From the NCBI GenBank assembly GCA_019637555.1, contig JAHBVK010000006.1, forward strand, positions 91,960-155,959: DNA of 64,000 nucleotides, written 5' to 3'. The translations under genes and the position numbers were made by a program. Below are positions 7,701 to 16,682 of this stretch, in pieces. The notes beneath the pieces were generated by a model. It did not search any database and was not told the origin of the DNA. It saw only the letters and a program-made list of their open reading frames with translations. Source of the DNA: Anaerolineae bacterium (GTDB lineage Bacteria; Chloroflexota; Anaerolineae; Aggregatilineales; UBA2796). The first letter of the stretch is position 1. Each line of letters opens with the position of its first letter.

Positions 7701-10268
7701 ATCGCCGGTTTGCTGGTGGTCTCGTGGATCGTCTGGGCGTTAGGCACGCTGCGCTTCACTTCATGGTCGAGTTGGGGCATCCTGCTGACCATGATCCTAG
7801 TCGCCGTCGTCGGTCTGATCGCTGTACTGCGCAGGGATCGGGGTGCATTTTTCGCCTACGTTCGCATGAATTGGCGGCACTTCGCCATCGTGGAGATGAT
7901 CACGCTGATCATGTTCCTCGGCTTCCTGTTGGTGCGGCTCGGCAATCCCGATCTGTGGCACCCCTCGTTTGGCGGTGAGAAGCCGATGGACTTCGCCTAT
8001 TTCAACGCCGTCCTGCGCAGCACCGTGTTCCCGCCCGTCGATCCGTGGTACGCGGGTGGCTACCTCAATTATTACTATTACGGCTATGTGCTGGCAGGTA
8101 CACCGATCAAGCTGCTCGGCATCGTGCCTTCGGTTGCCTATAACTTGCTCGTTCCCACCATGTTCGCGCTGACCGGCATCACGGCGTTCGGTCTCGGCTT
8201 CAATCTGGTGGCGGCACGCTGGTTTTTGCCGCGTGAAGAAGGCAGCGACGAAAAATCCGCGCCATTAGGCGAACGGCTCAAATTCGCGCTTAAAGCCCCC
8301 GGTGCAAGCCCCTATATTGCTGGAGTGCTGGCGCTCCTGTTGACCACCGTGCTCGGCAACCTGCATACGCCGTCGGTGGCGCTGGAGGGCGTGATTCGGC
8401 TAGGTGGCTGCACTGCTGATTACGACATGGTGCAGTGGTTGGAAGATACATACACCAAAGAGAATGGTGCAGCACCGGACGTTGACCAGATCATCGACTT
8501 TCAGGTGCGCGCGGAAACACCGGGCATTGGCGACTCAATCGCTTACGGGCTGTACATGACGCAGCGCAACTTGAGTTGTCTCGGTTCCGGCATCAGCAAC
8601 ATGAGCACAGGCGCTACATGGCCCCTCGCCACTAACCGCTGGTTCTGGGCGGCACGCAGCATCGTCGGTGAACTGCCCGGCAACAGTTCCGAGATCGGGG
8701 AATTCCCGATGTTCACCTTCACCTATGGCGACTTGCATGCGCATATGATCGCTATGCCGATGACGCTATTAGTGCTCGGCTGGCTGCTGGCGGAGATTTT
8801 AATCGTCGGGCGGGAGAATCGCGCGACGTGGAAAGTCATAGCGGCAACGATCCTCGGCGGGTTGGCGGTGGGCATCTTGCGTCCGACCAACACATGGGAC
8901 TGGCCCACCTATCTGGCGTTAGGAGTGCTGGGGTTAGGCTTCACACTGCTGCTGCGACATCGCCAATTCAAGCGCGTTACGCTGATCCGCGTAGTGGCAC
9001 AGATCGCGCTGTTCTTCGCCGCGCAATTCGTGGCTGCCCAACCGTTCATGGCATTTTTCGCCACTTCCTACAGCGCCGCCGCTGGTTTCCTAGGCAACAA
9101 GACGCCGATCTGGGCGTATGTCGATATGCACGGTCAGTTCCTCTTTTTCATCGTCTCGTACTTGATCTGGCAGACGGCGCGGGTGCTGCGTCACGTCTAC
9201 GTCCGCGATCTGCTGGCGCGGCGTTGGGCATTGCTGCTGCTGGTCGCCGCCATCGGACTCGGCATCTTCCTGATGTTGTTCTTCCTGATGCTGCGCGGAC
9301 AAGTCTCGCTGGTCATGCTGCCTGTGCCCATAGCATGGATATGCATCCCGCTGCTGATCTGGTGCTTGATCCTGTTCTTCGTGCCCTACCAGACGCGCGA
9401 GACGCAGATCATGTTGGCGATGACCGGACTGGCGCTCGGTTTGACGATGGTGGTGGAGCTGGTGGTACTGGCGGGTGATAATGGGCGTCAGAACACTTTC
9501 TTCAAGTTCTACATGCAAATCTGGTTCCTCTACGGCATCGTGGCAGCGGTAGCCGCGGCGTGGCTGATCCATGCCTCCTCCAAGTGGAACGCGGCGCTGC
9601 GCGTCTCGTGGTTAGGCATCGCGGCGGTACTGCTGGCGACGGCGGCGCTGTATCCCATCGTGGCACCGCAGGCGAAGAACATCGAGCGCTTCACGGCGTC
9701 AGTTCCCGCCACGCTGGATGGCGATGCTTACATGGAATACGCCTCGCACTACGAGTTCCGCAACATCAACGGAATGCCCGTTGAGCCAATTACGCTGCCG
9801 CTGAAGGACGATCTAGCGATCATCCGCTGGTTGCAGGATAACGTCAAAGGCACACCAGCAATCCTCGAAGCGCGGCAGCCTGCCAGCGAATACAAGTGGA
9901 ATTTGCGGATCGCTATCAATACGGGACTACCTTCCGTCGTCGGTTGGAACTACCATCAGAAGCAGCAGCGCACGCTCGATCCGCTGCCGACTCTGGTGGA
10001 GCAGCGCGGCAACAATGTCTCGTTCATGTACAATTCTACCGATGTCAGCACCGTGTGGGGAATGCTGCGCTTCTATCGCGTTAAGTACATCATCGTGGGC
10101 AAGCTGGAGCAGGCGATCTATACGCCGGAGGGCTTGCTCAAGTTCGATGCGATGGCGGATGATGGGTTGCTGCGCGTCGTGTTCGAGAACGAAGGCGATA
10201 AAATATATCAAGTCGTGGATGATGCCGCCCCCAGTGATGCGCTGCTCGGCATGGCACTGACGAAGTAG
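4785..10268 (+). CDS. Giant GT-C / DUF2298 (Chlor_Arch_YYY) membrane fusion protein
   Basis: A 1827-residue polytopic membrane protein with two recognisable halves. Residues 1 to about 500 resemble GT-C (PMT/ArnT-type) glycosyltransferases: one membrane segment, then HPDE near residues 57-60 in the first external loop, then many membrane helices and a soluble insert at about 530-900. The second half (about 925-1827) is a DUF2298/TIGR03662 domain: it contains YYYYG near residue 1095, GDLHAHM near 1315 and GDNGRQNTFFKFYMQ near 1565, ending in a soluble tail. GT-C enzymes use lipid-linked sugar donors on the outer face; the acidic HPDE loop is the expected catalytic position. DUF2298 has no established activity. 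Two more genes of the same system follow. The ATG at 4785 has only a weak AGGT upstream. The GT-C assignment is by motif and topology, not by alignment. Confidence 0.82.
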   Translation: MTFETYSETSVDLPKLKHSAGSRRSENLIVAVLLIAVLLAGAYFRFVGQNWDDFTHLHPDERFLTQVAEAVGAPYLNLSADPKDLDPTLADAQNPTATRDLQMAYCLKTYPDTGGVGDFFDSRCSPWYPVNIGHGLYVYGELPLYVVKFSAEMTQSIHMMLVPKIPDPNNPGQMITDTSDPQYQIANAWTTYNGIHLVGRTVSAIADLLAVFFVFLIGRRLYNKWVGLIAAALMSAAVLHIQLAHFWTADAFTVLPVVIAFYFAARAQDTGSLADFIGFGIFMGASVASRVNTLPLVGVIGLAALMHALPVLDAAVPRQERVRMILKMALGLVLMGIFMLVTFRFAMPHAFQGGPGLGGILNIRPYGPWLSDVGEAQYLTSGAADIPPNHQWTSRIPYFFAWWNMVAYGMGLPLGLMAWAAFAWGGIQILRAVPGWTRHALPVVWVFVYFALMGRLWVMAMRYYIVLYPFLCILAAWALVELFMRARAALTHSQSSGTMARLRLGLASLLLVVVIGGAFLYATMFTSIYRRQLTRVQASTWVIRNIPGAMSATFTLEDGHQQLVNLPAWATTSWSAGANPPILFTVPVSGTFQQIDFSHILTTAGIPSTGTLQVSVFGADNVLLAEGSLELSTLSQRTSQYGDPQSISLDKPVTVEKDKQINFVATISGDVGLDLTGTVIATEGPWDDPIPQKVCYQPLDQPFSTDTPSGLFNVANCGGQEPWNYLYKPLELYMAAEDDATKQGIMQTALDSTDYVTISSNRFYDSLSRIPTRFPMSINYYNALFSGQLGFDLVGEFTSFASIGGFQIADQNLPFWNTPKWYNELEAEESFTVYDHPTVLIFKKTDRYQSGNIAKVLAQVPLTDATAASPMYYDTNGRLLSENNQLVNVIRWGAQPASAAPTAFEMSDSLLDIQTNGGTWSELFNRDWLVNSSEPLTVAIFWLTIILFGWIIYPLLWAIFPGLADRGYALAKIAGLLVVSWIVWALGTLRFTSWSSWGILLTMILVAVVGLIAVLRRDRGAFFAYVRMNWRHFAIVEMITLIMFLGFLLVRLGNPDLWHPSFGGEKPMDFAYFNAVLRSTVFPPVDPWYAGGYLNYYYYGYVLAGTPIKLLGIVPSVAYNLLVPTMFALTGITAFGLGFNLVAARWFLPREEGSDEKSAPLGERLKFALKAPGASPYIAGVLALLLTTVLGNLHTPSVALEGVIRLGGCTADYDMVQWLEDTYTKENGAAPDVDQIIDFQVRAETPGIGDSIAYGLYMTQRNLSCLGSGISNMSTGATWPLATNRWFWAARSIVGELPGNSSEIGEFPMFTFTYGDLHAHMIAMPMTLLVLGWLLAEILIVGRENRATWKVIAATILGGLAVGILRPTNTWDWPTYLALGVLGLGFTLLLRHRQFKRVTLIRVVAQIALFFAAQFVAAQPFMAFFATSYSAAAGFLGNKTPIWAYVDMHGQFLFFIVSYLIWQTARVLRHVYVRDLLARRWALLLLVAAIGLGIFLMLFFLMLRGQVSLVMLPVPIAWICIPLLIWCLILFFVPYQTRETQIMLAMTGLALGLTMVVELVVLAGDNGRQNTFFKFYMQIWFLYGIVAAVAAAWLIHASSKWNAALRVSWLGIAAVLLATAALYPIVAPQAKNIERFTASVPATLDGDAYMEYASHYEFRNINGMPVEPITLPLKDDLAIIRWLQDNVKGTPAILEARQPASEYKWNLRIAINTGLPSVVGWNYHQKQQRTLDPLPTLVEQRGNNVSFMYNSTDVSTVWGMLRFYRVKYIIVGKLEQAIYTPEGLLKFDAMADDGLLRVVFENEGDKIYQVVDDAAPSDALLGMALTK

Positions 10269-10278
10269 ACCGGAGGAA

Positions 10279-10336
10279 GTAGACCGGAGGTTTAAACCTC
10301 CGGCTACAAACCCTTTGAAACCCACTGAAGTGGGTT
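10279..10336 (+). repeat. 58-bp two-hairpin intergenic repeat, copy 1
   Basis: The element begins GTAGACCGGAGG and ends GAAGTGGGTT. Hairpin 1 is the perfect 20-base palindrome CCGGAGGTTTAAACCTCCGG at 10284-10303, extended by GTAG/CTAC with a bulged A. Hairpin 2 is AACCCACT-GA-AGTGGGTT at 10319-10336. It starts 11 bases after the DUF2298 stop. A truncated extra start (ACCGGAGGAAGT) precedes it. Three other copies of identical length occur in the window. Confidence 0.9.
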
Positions 10337-10381
10337 AATACGATGCGATCTCACAGAAGTGAGCACCCGCCGACACGGATC

Positions 10382-10426
10382 ACCCTCTCCCGCTTGCGGG
10401 ATGAGGGCAGGGGGTGAGGGTCTTTT
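10382..10426 (+). terminator. Possible rho-independent terminator
   Basis: CCCTC-T-CCCGC pairs with GCGGG-AT-GAGGG around a TT loop (10384-10406), followed by a G-rich stretch and TCTTTTTC at 10421-10428. This could end the transcript of the upstream DUF2298 gene. The G-rich spacer between stem and T-run is longer than usual, so confidence is moderate. Confidence 0.4.
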
Positions 10427-10471
10427 TCTGACCGAAATCACTTAGCACTAAGGACACTGTTTCTTAGTCCT

Positions 10472-10529
10472 AACCCACTGAAGTGGGTTTCCAGAGTGTT
10501 GTAGCCGGAGGTTTCAACCTCCGGTCTGC
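10472..10529 (-). repeat. 58-bp two-hairpin intergenic repeat, copy 2 (inverted)
   Basis: Read on the minus strand this copy begins GCAGACCGGAGGTTGAAACC and is nearly identical to the copy at 27300. Hairpin order is reversed on the plus strand: the AACCCACT/AGTGGGTT hairpin (10472-10489) comes first and the CCGGAGG/CCTCCGG hairpin (10505-10524) second. The GA loop of the small hairpin reads GA on the plus strand here as in the direct copies, so that loop did not invert with the rest. Confidence 0.88.
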
Positions 10530-10628
10530 TCACACTCGACCAAACTAAAAATAAGAAAACGCAACCAACAGCGTGGTCAACACTTAACTCAACCGCGCTG
10601 ACTTGCACGATGATTTGAGGTTCGTTCG

Positions 10629-13227
10629 ATGATCCTTGACTGGCTTTCACGCGAGGGTGGCGCGATCCTGATCTGGTGGCTGTTGAGCACACTGGCAGGC
10701 GTTGCGGTCTATCCGCTGCTGTTCCGGCTGATGGGCGGGCTGCCCAGTCGCGGCTATGTGCTGGCGCGTGCGGCGGGTTTGATGCTCGTCGCCTTCGTAT
10801 ACTGGCTGCTGAACATCCTCGGTTTGTTCCGCAATGATGCCAACGCCATTTTACTAACATGGTTGATCGTGCTGATCATCAGCGTGGCGGTGTACCTCGG
10901 CTGGCGGGATCGGCTGTCGATCCGCGACTGGCTGCGGCAGAACTGGCGGCTGATTCTGGTCACGGAACTGCTGTTCGTGGGACTGTTCTTCAGTTGGTGT
11001 TACGTGCGGGCGCTCAACCCCGATCTGCGCAACACCGAAAAGCCGATGGAAATGGCGTTCCTCAACGCCATCCGCCGCACCGACACTTTTCCCACCACCC
11101 GATCCGTGGATGTCCGGTTACGCCATCAGCTACTATCACTTCGGCTACATCATGGCGGCGATGCTGGCGAAAGTCAGTGATGTCGGCAGTGGCGTCGCAT
11201 TCAACCTGATGGTCTCGCTGCTGTTCGCACTGGCGGGCACGGGCATCTTCGGTGTGGTCTACGATCTGGTTGCCTCGCGTGCCATTGCCCAACGGTGGAA
11301 AGCGATGGCAGCGGGCTTGCTCGGCACCTTCATGCTGGTACTGATGGGCAACTTCGGCACCACAGCAGTTGAGGTTCCCTACCAGCTCGGATTGTTCCCC
11401 AAAGATTCGGCATATCTGCAATTCCTCGATCTGCAACATCGCCCCGCCGATCTGAGCAACTGCCCGCCGTCAGGATCACTCGATCCGAATACGTGGTGCG
11501 GTGGCGGTTGGTGGTGGTGGACGTACAGCCGCGTCGTCCAAGATCGTGATCTCGGCGGCGGCGCTTATGAAGTGATCGCGGAGAATCCGATCTTCAGCTT
11601 CGTGCTATCCGATATGCATCCGCATGTGCTCTCGCTGCCCTTCACCATGCTGGTGGTCGGATTGGGCTTGAATCTGGTTTTGAGTCGCGAAAAGCCTGCC
11701 AACTGGCACATGCTGCTCTACGGCATCTGGGTTGGCGGCATGATCTTCCTCAACTCGTGGGATGCTGTCTATCTGGCACTGTTCGTTGGCGCAGAGGCAC
11801 TGCGGCGACTGATCAACAATGGTACGGGCTGGTTCAAAAACAGCGATTGGCGCGGCTTAATCGGTTTCGTGCTCACACTGCTTGGTCTGACCGCCGTACT
11901 CTATTCGCCTTTTTTCATCAGCTTCCGCTCTCAAGCGGGCGGTGTGCTGCCCAACGTGATCTGGCCCACGCGCTTCCCGCAGTTCTTCATCATTTTCGCG
12001 CCCTTCCTGTTCCTGCTCGTACCTTTCCTCTACGTCGAAATACGACGCGGCGGCGAGACGGTCAACTGGGCATTCGCGCGGCGGGTACTAATCTACGCCA
12101 TTGGCACAATCCTCGTACTGTTCGTAGGCTTGGCGATCCTGGCGTGGCTGCGACCTGAGATCGCGGGCATCGTCTACCGGCTCGGCTTTGAGTCCGGCGG
12201 CATCCTCAACGTGGCAGTGGAAGTGATCGTGCGGCGCATCTGGTACGGCATCCTGACTCACGCGCTGCTGCTGGGCATCCTGTTTGTGGTGGTGGCGCGC
12301 TTGTTCGCCCATTCGGATCGCAGTGACGAGCAGGGACAGCCACTTCCTGCTATCAACTATCCGCCAGCGGCAGGCTACGCACTGCTGCTGATCGCGGCGG
12401 GGGCGTTCCTCGCTTTGACGCCGGAATTCGTCTATCTGCGCGACGGCTTCGGCACCCGCATCAACATGATCTTCAAGCTATACTATCAGACGTGGTCGCT
12501 GTGGAGCGTGGCGGGGGCATATGCCGCGTGGTCGCTGATCACCGAACTGAGCTGGGAACCTGTCAAGCGCATCTCACCGCGATTCCGTACCGTTTGCATC
12601 GCGCTGCTGGTCGTCGTGATCATTTCCGGCGTGGTCTACCCCGCCGCCGCGATCACCACCCGCGCTTATCGTGATGGCGGGCATCTCTACAGCGATGTCG
12701 CGCTCACATTGGACGGTGGACCGTCGATGGCGATGGGTGCGGATGACTACAGCGTGATCCAATGTCTGGCGCGGGTCGCGACCAATCAGAATGACGTGGT
12801 AGCGGAAGCGACGCGGCGCGGATTGGCGTACACCGGACAGTTCGGGCGCGTCTCTGCGCTGACGGGCATTCCCACGCTGCTCGGTTGGGATAACCACGAA
12901 GGGCAGTGGCGCGGCGACACGTTTGACGCCGCCGTGAATACCTTGCTGCCGGGTGGTGGCTACGAACATCGCGCCGATGCTATCCAGCGGCTTTACAGCA
13001 CGACGGATTGGGAAGAAGCGCGTACCATCATCCGCCGTTACGGGATCACCTATATTTTCGTGGGCTTTACCGAGCGCAACGAACATAACAGCGACGGTAC
13101 GCCGCTGTTCAATCCGGCGGGTCTTGCCAAGTTCGCGGATCTAACGCCCGTCTGCCAATCGGGTGATGTTGCCGCTTACTCCGTGGTCACCATTTTGCGC
13201 GGCGAGGATCAGCAGGTTGGCGGCTAG
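10629..13227 (+). pseudogene. Second DUF2298 membrane protein, broken by a one-base frameshift
   Basis: The first 153 codons from the ATG at 10629 and the frame ending at 13227 belong to one DUF2298 protein of about 865 residues. At 11087-11090 there is a run of four T. With three T the reading becomes DTFPPPDPWMSGYAISYYHF, which aligns with STVFPPVDPWYAGGYLNYYY of the neighbouring fusion protein. With four T the frame stops at 11180. Other shared landmarks are SDMHPHVLSLPF (the counterpart of GDLHAHMIAMPM) and INMIFKLYYQTWSL. About twelve membrane helices are followed by a soluble tail. It lacks the GT-C half of its neighbour. A sequencing or assembly error is as likely as a real mutation, in which case the gene is intact. 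Confidence 0.85.
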
Positions 13228-13286
13228 GGAAAGTGCTGGGTGCTGAGTGCTGAGAAAAGAGTGCCGTAGTGCCAAGCGTATCACAA

Positions 13287-13344
13287 GTAGACCGAAGGTT
13301 GAAAGCTCCGGTTACAACACTAGGTAAACCCACTGAAGTGGGTT
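13287..13344 (+). repeat. 58-bp two-hairpin intergenic repeat, copy 3 (diverged)
   Basis: This copy begins GTAGACCGAAGGTTGAAAGC and ends with the unchanged hairpin AACCCACTGAAGTGGGTT (13327-13344). Hairpin 1 has decayed: CCGAAGG no longer pairs fully with GCTCCGG. It lies 59 bases after the second DUF2298 gene, in the same orientation as copy 1. A further GC-rich imperfect palindrome (GCGGAGGGGTGACCCCGCC) sits at 13365-13383. Confidence 0.85.
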
Positions 13345-13453
13345 TTGAGAGATTGGGCTTTGTAGCGGAGGGGTGACCCCGCCACGTAGGCAGCAAACGC
13401 AAATTCTGCCGGACTCGCAAGATCGGTTTCGGCGTCGAGGGAAATACAAGCTG

Positions 13454-15508
13454 ATGGATATGACTCAAGACCACCTTTCGCCAGCACCTCAGACTTCTAC
13501 GTCTGGCTTTGTGATCACGGCGGAGATGCTGATCTACGCGCTGATCTTCTTACTGGCGCTGCTCACCCGTGTTGCCGATCTGGGCAAGTTTCCGTTAGAT
13601 GGTGGCGAAGCGCGGGAGGCATTAGCAGCTTACCGCGCGATCACGCCGGAAGCTGCTGGCAGCGCGATCACTTCGTCGCAGCCATTGGCATTCAGCTTCA
13701 ACGCTATCGCGCTGACCATCGGTGGAGCGGATAACGGCGTGGCGCGGCTGCCGACGGCGCTGCTCGGTGCCTTGATCGTATTAATTCCGCTGCTCTACCG
13801 CCGCTGGTTGGGTGTGGGCATCGCGCTGTTACTCTCGATTGGGCTGGCACTCTCGCCTGTGTTATTTATGTCCTCGCGCGAGATGGGCGGCGCGGTCTGG
13901 TCAACAGCGCTAGCACTGCTCAGCGTCTGGTTGATCGGGCGCTACATCGAGTCGGCGCGGGCATCCTTTGCTATAGGGGGAACAACCACGTTCGCCTTAC
14001 TGGTGCTGATGGCAGAACCAGCCGGATTCCTGATGGCGATCTTGCTGATCGTGGGCATCCTCTTTGCACTGACCACTGGCGACGACGAGAACAACATCCT
14101 GCGGACTACGCTTGCCGAGGCACGGGCGGCATTCCCGATCATGTCGGCGCTGCCCATCGCCGGATTAGTGATCATCGCTCTTGCCACCGTCTTCCTGATC
14201 TATCCGTCGGGCATCTCCGGTATTGCGGAAGTAGTCGGACGCGGACTGCGTGGCTTCATCACCCGTCCCGATCATAACCCGCTGGCGTATCCGCTGCTGC
14301 TCTCGCTGCTGCACGAACCGCTATTCTGGGTGTTCGGCACGGCGGGTGCATATCTGGTGATCGTTGATGATTTCGGTATCGCAGAGGGCGAAGGTACCTT
14401 GCCGCCGCTGCGAATCTTCGGGCGTATCTGCATTGGTTGGTTCGTCGGGGCGGTGCTCCTTAGCTTGCTTTACGCGGGCGCACAGAATGATAGTGCCCTG
14501 TGGCTGACCTTGCCACTAGTAGGACTGAGTGCACTGGCGGTTAACCGGCTGTTCGCACCGATCCGATCCGGCGCTCCGGCATATGTACCGCTGTTGCACG
14601 CAGTGGCATCCATCGCCATTTTGAGCATCATCGCCATTAACCTGATGATGGCGGGTCGATCTCTGGCACAGTACGCGCCGACATTCGCCAGCGCAGGTGG
14701 ACAGATCAGCGATGTCTTTTTGCTCGGTTTGATCGTGGCACTGTCGATCACCGCCTACATCGTGATCGGTGGGCTGGTCAGCCTACGAGCCGCGCCGCTT
14801 GCCTTCATTGTCGGCGGGCTGATCTTCCTATTTATCCTCGTGCGCTCAGTGGTACCGCTGCTGACGACGGATTTCTTGAATGCCGTGCCGCCTCAGCTGC
14901 TGCTGCGTCTGCTGATGGTCGGCTTTGCGACAGCGCTGTTCGTGATCTCCTTCTTTCTAGCGGGCAGCATGTATGATAATGGCACGGCGTGGCGCGGCAT
15001 GGCGCTGGGCGCTCTGCTATTCCTGACCGCCTATAGTCTGCGCGTAGGCTGGCAGGCAGGCGTGATAGAGCCGGATAATGCCGCCGATCTGTGGCACATC
15101 AATCCAGCGGGGCGCAACCTCACGTTGATCGAAGACACGCTGGAAGAAGCCTCGCTGCGTTCGGTGGGATCACGCTATGACATGGACATCGTGGCACAAA
15201 CAGCCGACGATTCGACCATCGCATGGCTGCTGCGACGCTTCCACAAAACCGAGTTCGTCAGCGAATTGAGCAGCACCGTCAACACCCGCGCGGTGATCGC
15301 CAAGCTGCAAGAACCGGAACCATCGCTCGGCGCTGCTTACGTGGGACAGGAATTCGCCAGCTCATACATCTGGGATCGCGCTACGATTCAGACGTTCGAC
15401 TTGCTGACGTGGCTCTACGATCATCAGCCCCGCGTCCAACTGACACCATTAGACAAGATGGTGCTCTACGTCCGCAGCGATGTGTACGGCGTAGATGCAG
15501 GGAAATGA
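13454..15508 (+). CDS. Agl23/TIGR03663-like membrane protein (GT-C type)
   Basis: A 684-residue protein with roughly fourteen hydrophobic segments. The first external loop carries ADLGKFPLDGGEAREALAAY, corresponding in position to the acidic loop of ArnT/PMT-type GT-C glycosyltransferases. About 160 C-terminal residues are soluble. TIGR03663 proteins are known to co-occur with TIGR03662 (DUF2298) proteins, often as neighbours; here the gene directly follows two DUF2298 genes on the same strand. The substrate is unknown. I prefer the ATG at 13454 (MDMTQDHLS, GAGGGA 11 bases upstream) over an upstream in-frame ATG at 13373 that lies in repeat sequence. Family assignment rests on context and the N-terminal motif. 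Confidence 0.7.
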   Translation: MDMTQDHLSPAPQTSTSGFVITAEMLIYALIFLLALLTRVADLGKFPLDGGEAREALAAYRAITPEAAGSAITSSQPLAFSFNAIALTIGGADNGVARLPTALLGALIVLIPLLYRRWLGVGIALLLSIGLALSPVLFMSSREMGGAVWSTALALLSVWLIGRYIESARASFAIGGTTTFALLVLMAEPAGFLMAILLIVGILFALTTGDDENNILRTTLAEARAAFPIMSALPIAGLVIIALATVFLIYPSGISGIAEVVGRGLRGFITRPDHNPLAYPLLLSLLHEPLFWVFGTAGAYLVIVDDFGIAEGEGTLPPLRIFGRICIGWFVGAVLLSLLYAGAQNDSALWLTLPLVGLSALAVNRLFAPIRSGAPAYVPLLHAVASIAILSIIAINLMMAGRSLAQYAPTFASAGGQISDVFLLGLIVALSITAYIVIGGLVSLRAAPLAFIVGGLIFLFILVRSVVPLLTTDFLNAVPPQLLLRLLMVGFATALFVISFFLAGSMYDNGTAWRGMALGALLFLTAYSLRVGWQAGVIEPDNAADLWHINPAGRNLTLIEDTLEEASLRSVGSRYDMDIVAQTADDSTIAWLLRRFHKTEFVSELSSTVNTRAVIAKLQEPEPSLGAAYVGQEFASSYIWDRATIQTFDLLTWLYDHQPRVQLTPLDKMVLYVRSDVYGVDAGK

Positions 15509-15525
15509 CGAGGATGAGTTAAGCA

Positions 15526-16383
15526 GTGAATGACTACCAGCCACCAGTTGATAAACTGCTGCGTTATGGAGATCCTAGTAAGCGCGTTGATTGGCCCGAT
15601 TATCTGGCGCTAGGGCTAACTCAGCAACACGCTCCCGAACTTATCCGAATGGCGACGGATCGGGAATTAGCGCACGCGTTATCAGAATCACTAGAGGTCT
15701 GGGCACCTGTTCACGCGTGGCGTGCATTGGGACAGTTGAAAGCTACATCAGCCATCGAGCCACTGATCGGATTGTGGAAGCAATACTCTGACGATCTCGA
15801 AGATGATTGGCTGTTGGAGGACTTACCACACGTTTTTCCTCATTTCGGCGTGGCAGCAGTTGCTCCCCTACAGGTTTTCATCAGCAATGCCAGTTATCCC
15901 GTTTGGGGACGTGTTGCTGGCACCGCAGCCTTATATCATCTGGTAGAGCAAGAGCCAGACCAGCGCGACACCGTAGTATCTATTCTTACTGCTGAACTCG
16001 CTAAGCAACTTGATGACGACATATGGAATGCCGAATTGATCGCCTCACTGCTCGACCTCCGTGCTATCGAATCGGCAGAAGTGATCAAAGCAGCTTATGC
16101 CGCCGAAAGAGTTGATCTCATGGTTAACGGCGATTGGAATGATGCTCGCACTGAACTAGGCATTCCCGATGGCGTGATCATTCCCGGTCCAGAGCCGAAA
16201 CCAATGGATAAATCCCCATTCCCTATGTTTTCCGATATTCGCGCCTTCCCTGATCTTGATTCTGATTTCGACTTTGCTTTGCCTACACCTCCGTTACGAA
16301 TCGAGCGCAAAGATCAAAAGAAAGCCAAGAAGAAACAAAAACAGCAGAAGCAATCGCGTAAGCAAAATCGCAAGAAGAAATAG
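15526..16383 (+). CDS. HEAT-like repeat protein with lysine-rich tail
   Basis: A 285-residue cytoplasmic protein. Residues about 60-200 contain helical repeats of HEAT/PBS-lyase appearance (VWAPVHAWRALGQLKATSAI; GRVAGTAALYHLVEQ; LIASLLDLRAIESAEVIKAA), resembling DUF1186-type proteins. The last 30 residues are almost only Lys, Gln, Arg and Asn, which suggests nucleic-acid or ribosome binding. The start is a GTG at 15526, 15 bases after the stop of the Agl23-like gene, so it may be cotranscribed with it. Biological role not recognised. Confidence 0.7.
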   Translation: MNDYQPPVDKLLRYGDPSKRVDWPDYLALGLTQQHAPELIRMATDRELAHALSESLEVWAPVHAWRALGQLKATSAIEPLIGLWKQYSDDLEDDWLLEDLPHVFPHFGVAAVAPLQVFISNASYPVWGRVAGTAALYHLVEQEPDQRDTVVSILTAELAKQLDDDIWNAELIASLLDLRAIESAEVIKAAYAAERVDLMVNGDWNDARTELGIPDGVIIPGPEPKPMDKSPFPMFSDIRAFPDLDSDFDFALPTPPLRIERKDQKKAKKKQKQQKQSRKQNRKKK

Positions 16384-16682
16384 CGCATCAAACGCTAATG
16401 TAGACCTAGGGTTTTACCTTCTGCCTCTAACCCACTGATGGACACTGACAACTAATTCGATGATGAGTCATTCGGTGTTGAAGTGATCCTCCCGGCTTGA
16501 CTTCATTTATCCATTGAAAACCTACCCCCCGACAGGCAGTACAGCCGGGGTAAGGTAAAACATACACCCCTCACTACACCCCCATCTTCAACTGCGGTAG
16601 GACGACGCTGCACCCACTGCTCTGGCATCCTATAGGCAGAGTAAGGTTAGCCAAGTAACGCTATCGTTAGGGGGATACAACA
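16384..16682. other. Gap without a gene
   Basis: About 300 bases between the HEAT-like gene and plsC. The only structure seen is a weak CCCCG/CGGGG pairing around 16526-16549. It presumably holds the plsC promoter, but no convincing -35/-10 pair was found. Confidence 0.5.

Larger units (their letters stand above)
10269..10628. other. Repeat-filled gap between the two DUF2298 genes
   Basis: This 360-base gap has no gene. It contains two copies of the 58-bp two-hairpin element facing each other (10279-10336 and 10472-10529). Between them lie a short CTCAC/GTGAG hairpin (10350-10363) and a C-rich/G-rich hairpin followed by TTTTT (10382-10426). Confidence 0.7.

Noticed and set aside
8828..9478. 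Plus-strand shifted frame of 216 codons in the DUF2298 gene
   Set aside because: Same-strand shadow frame with unnatural Arg/His/Gly content inside an intact membrane domain.
10279..13344. Possible CRISPR array from repeated hairpins
   Set aside because: Copies are few, irregularly spaced, partly inverted and separated by genes; there are no regular spacers and no cas genes.
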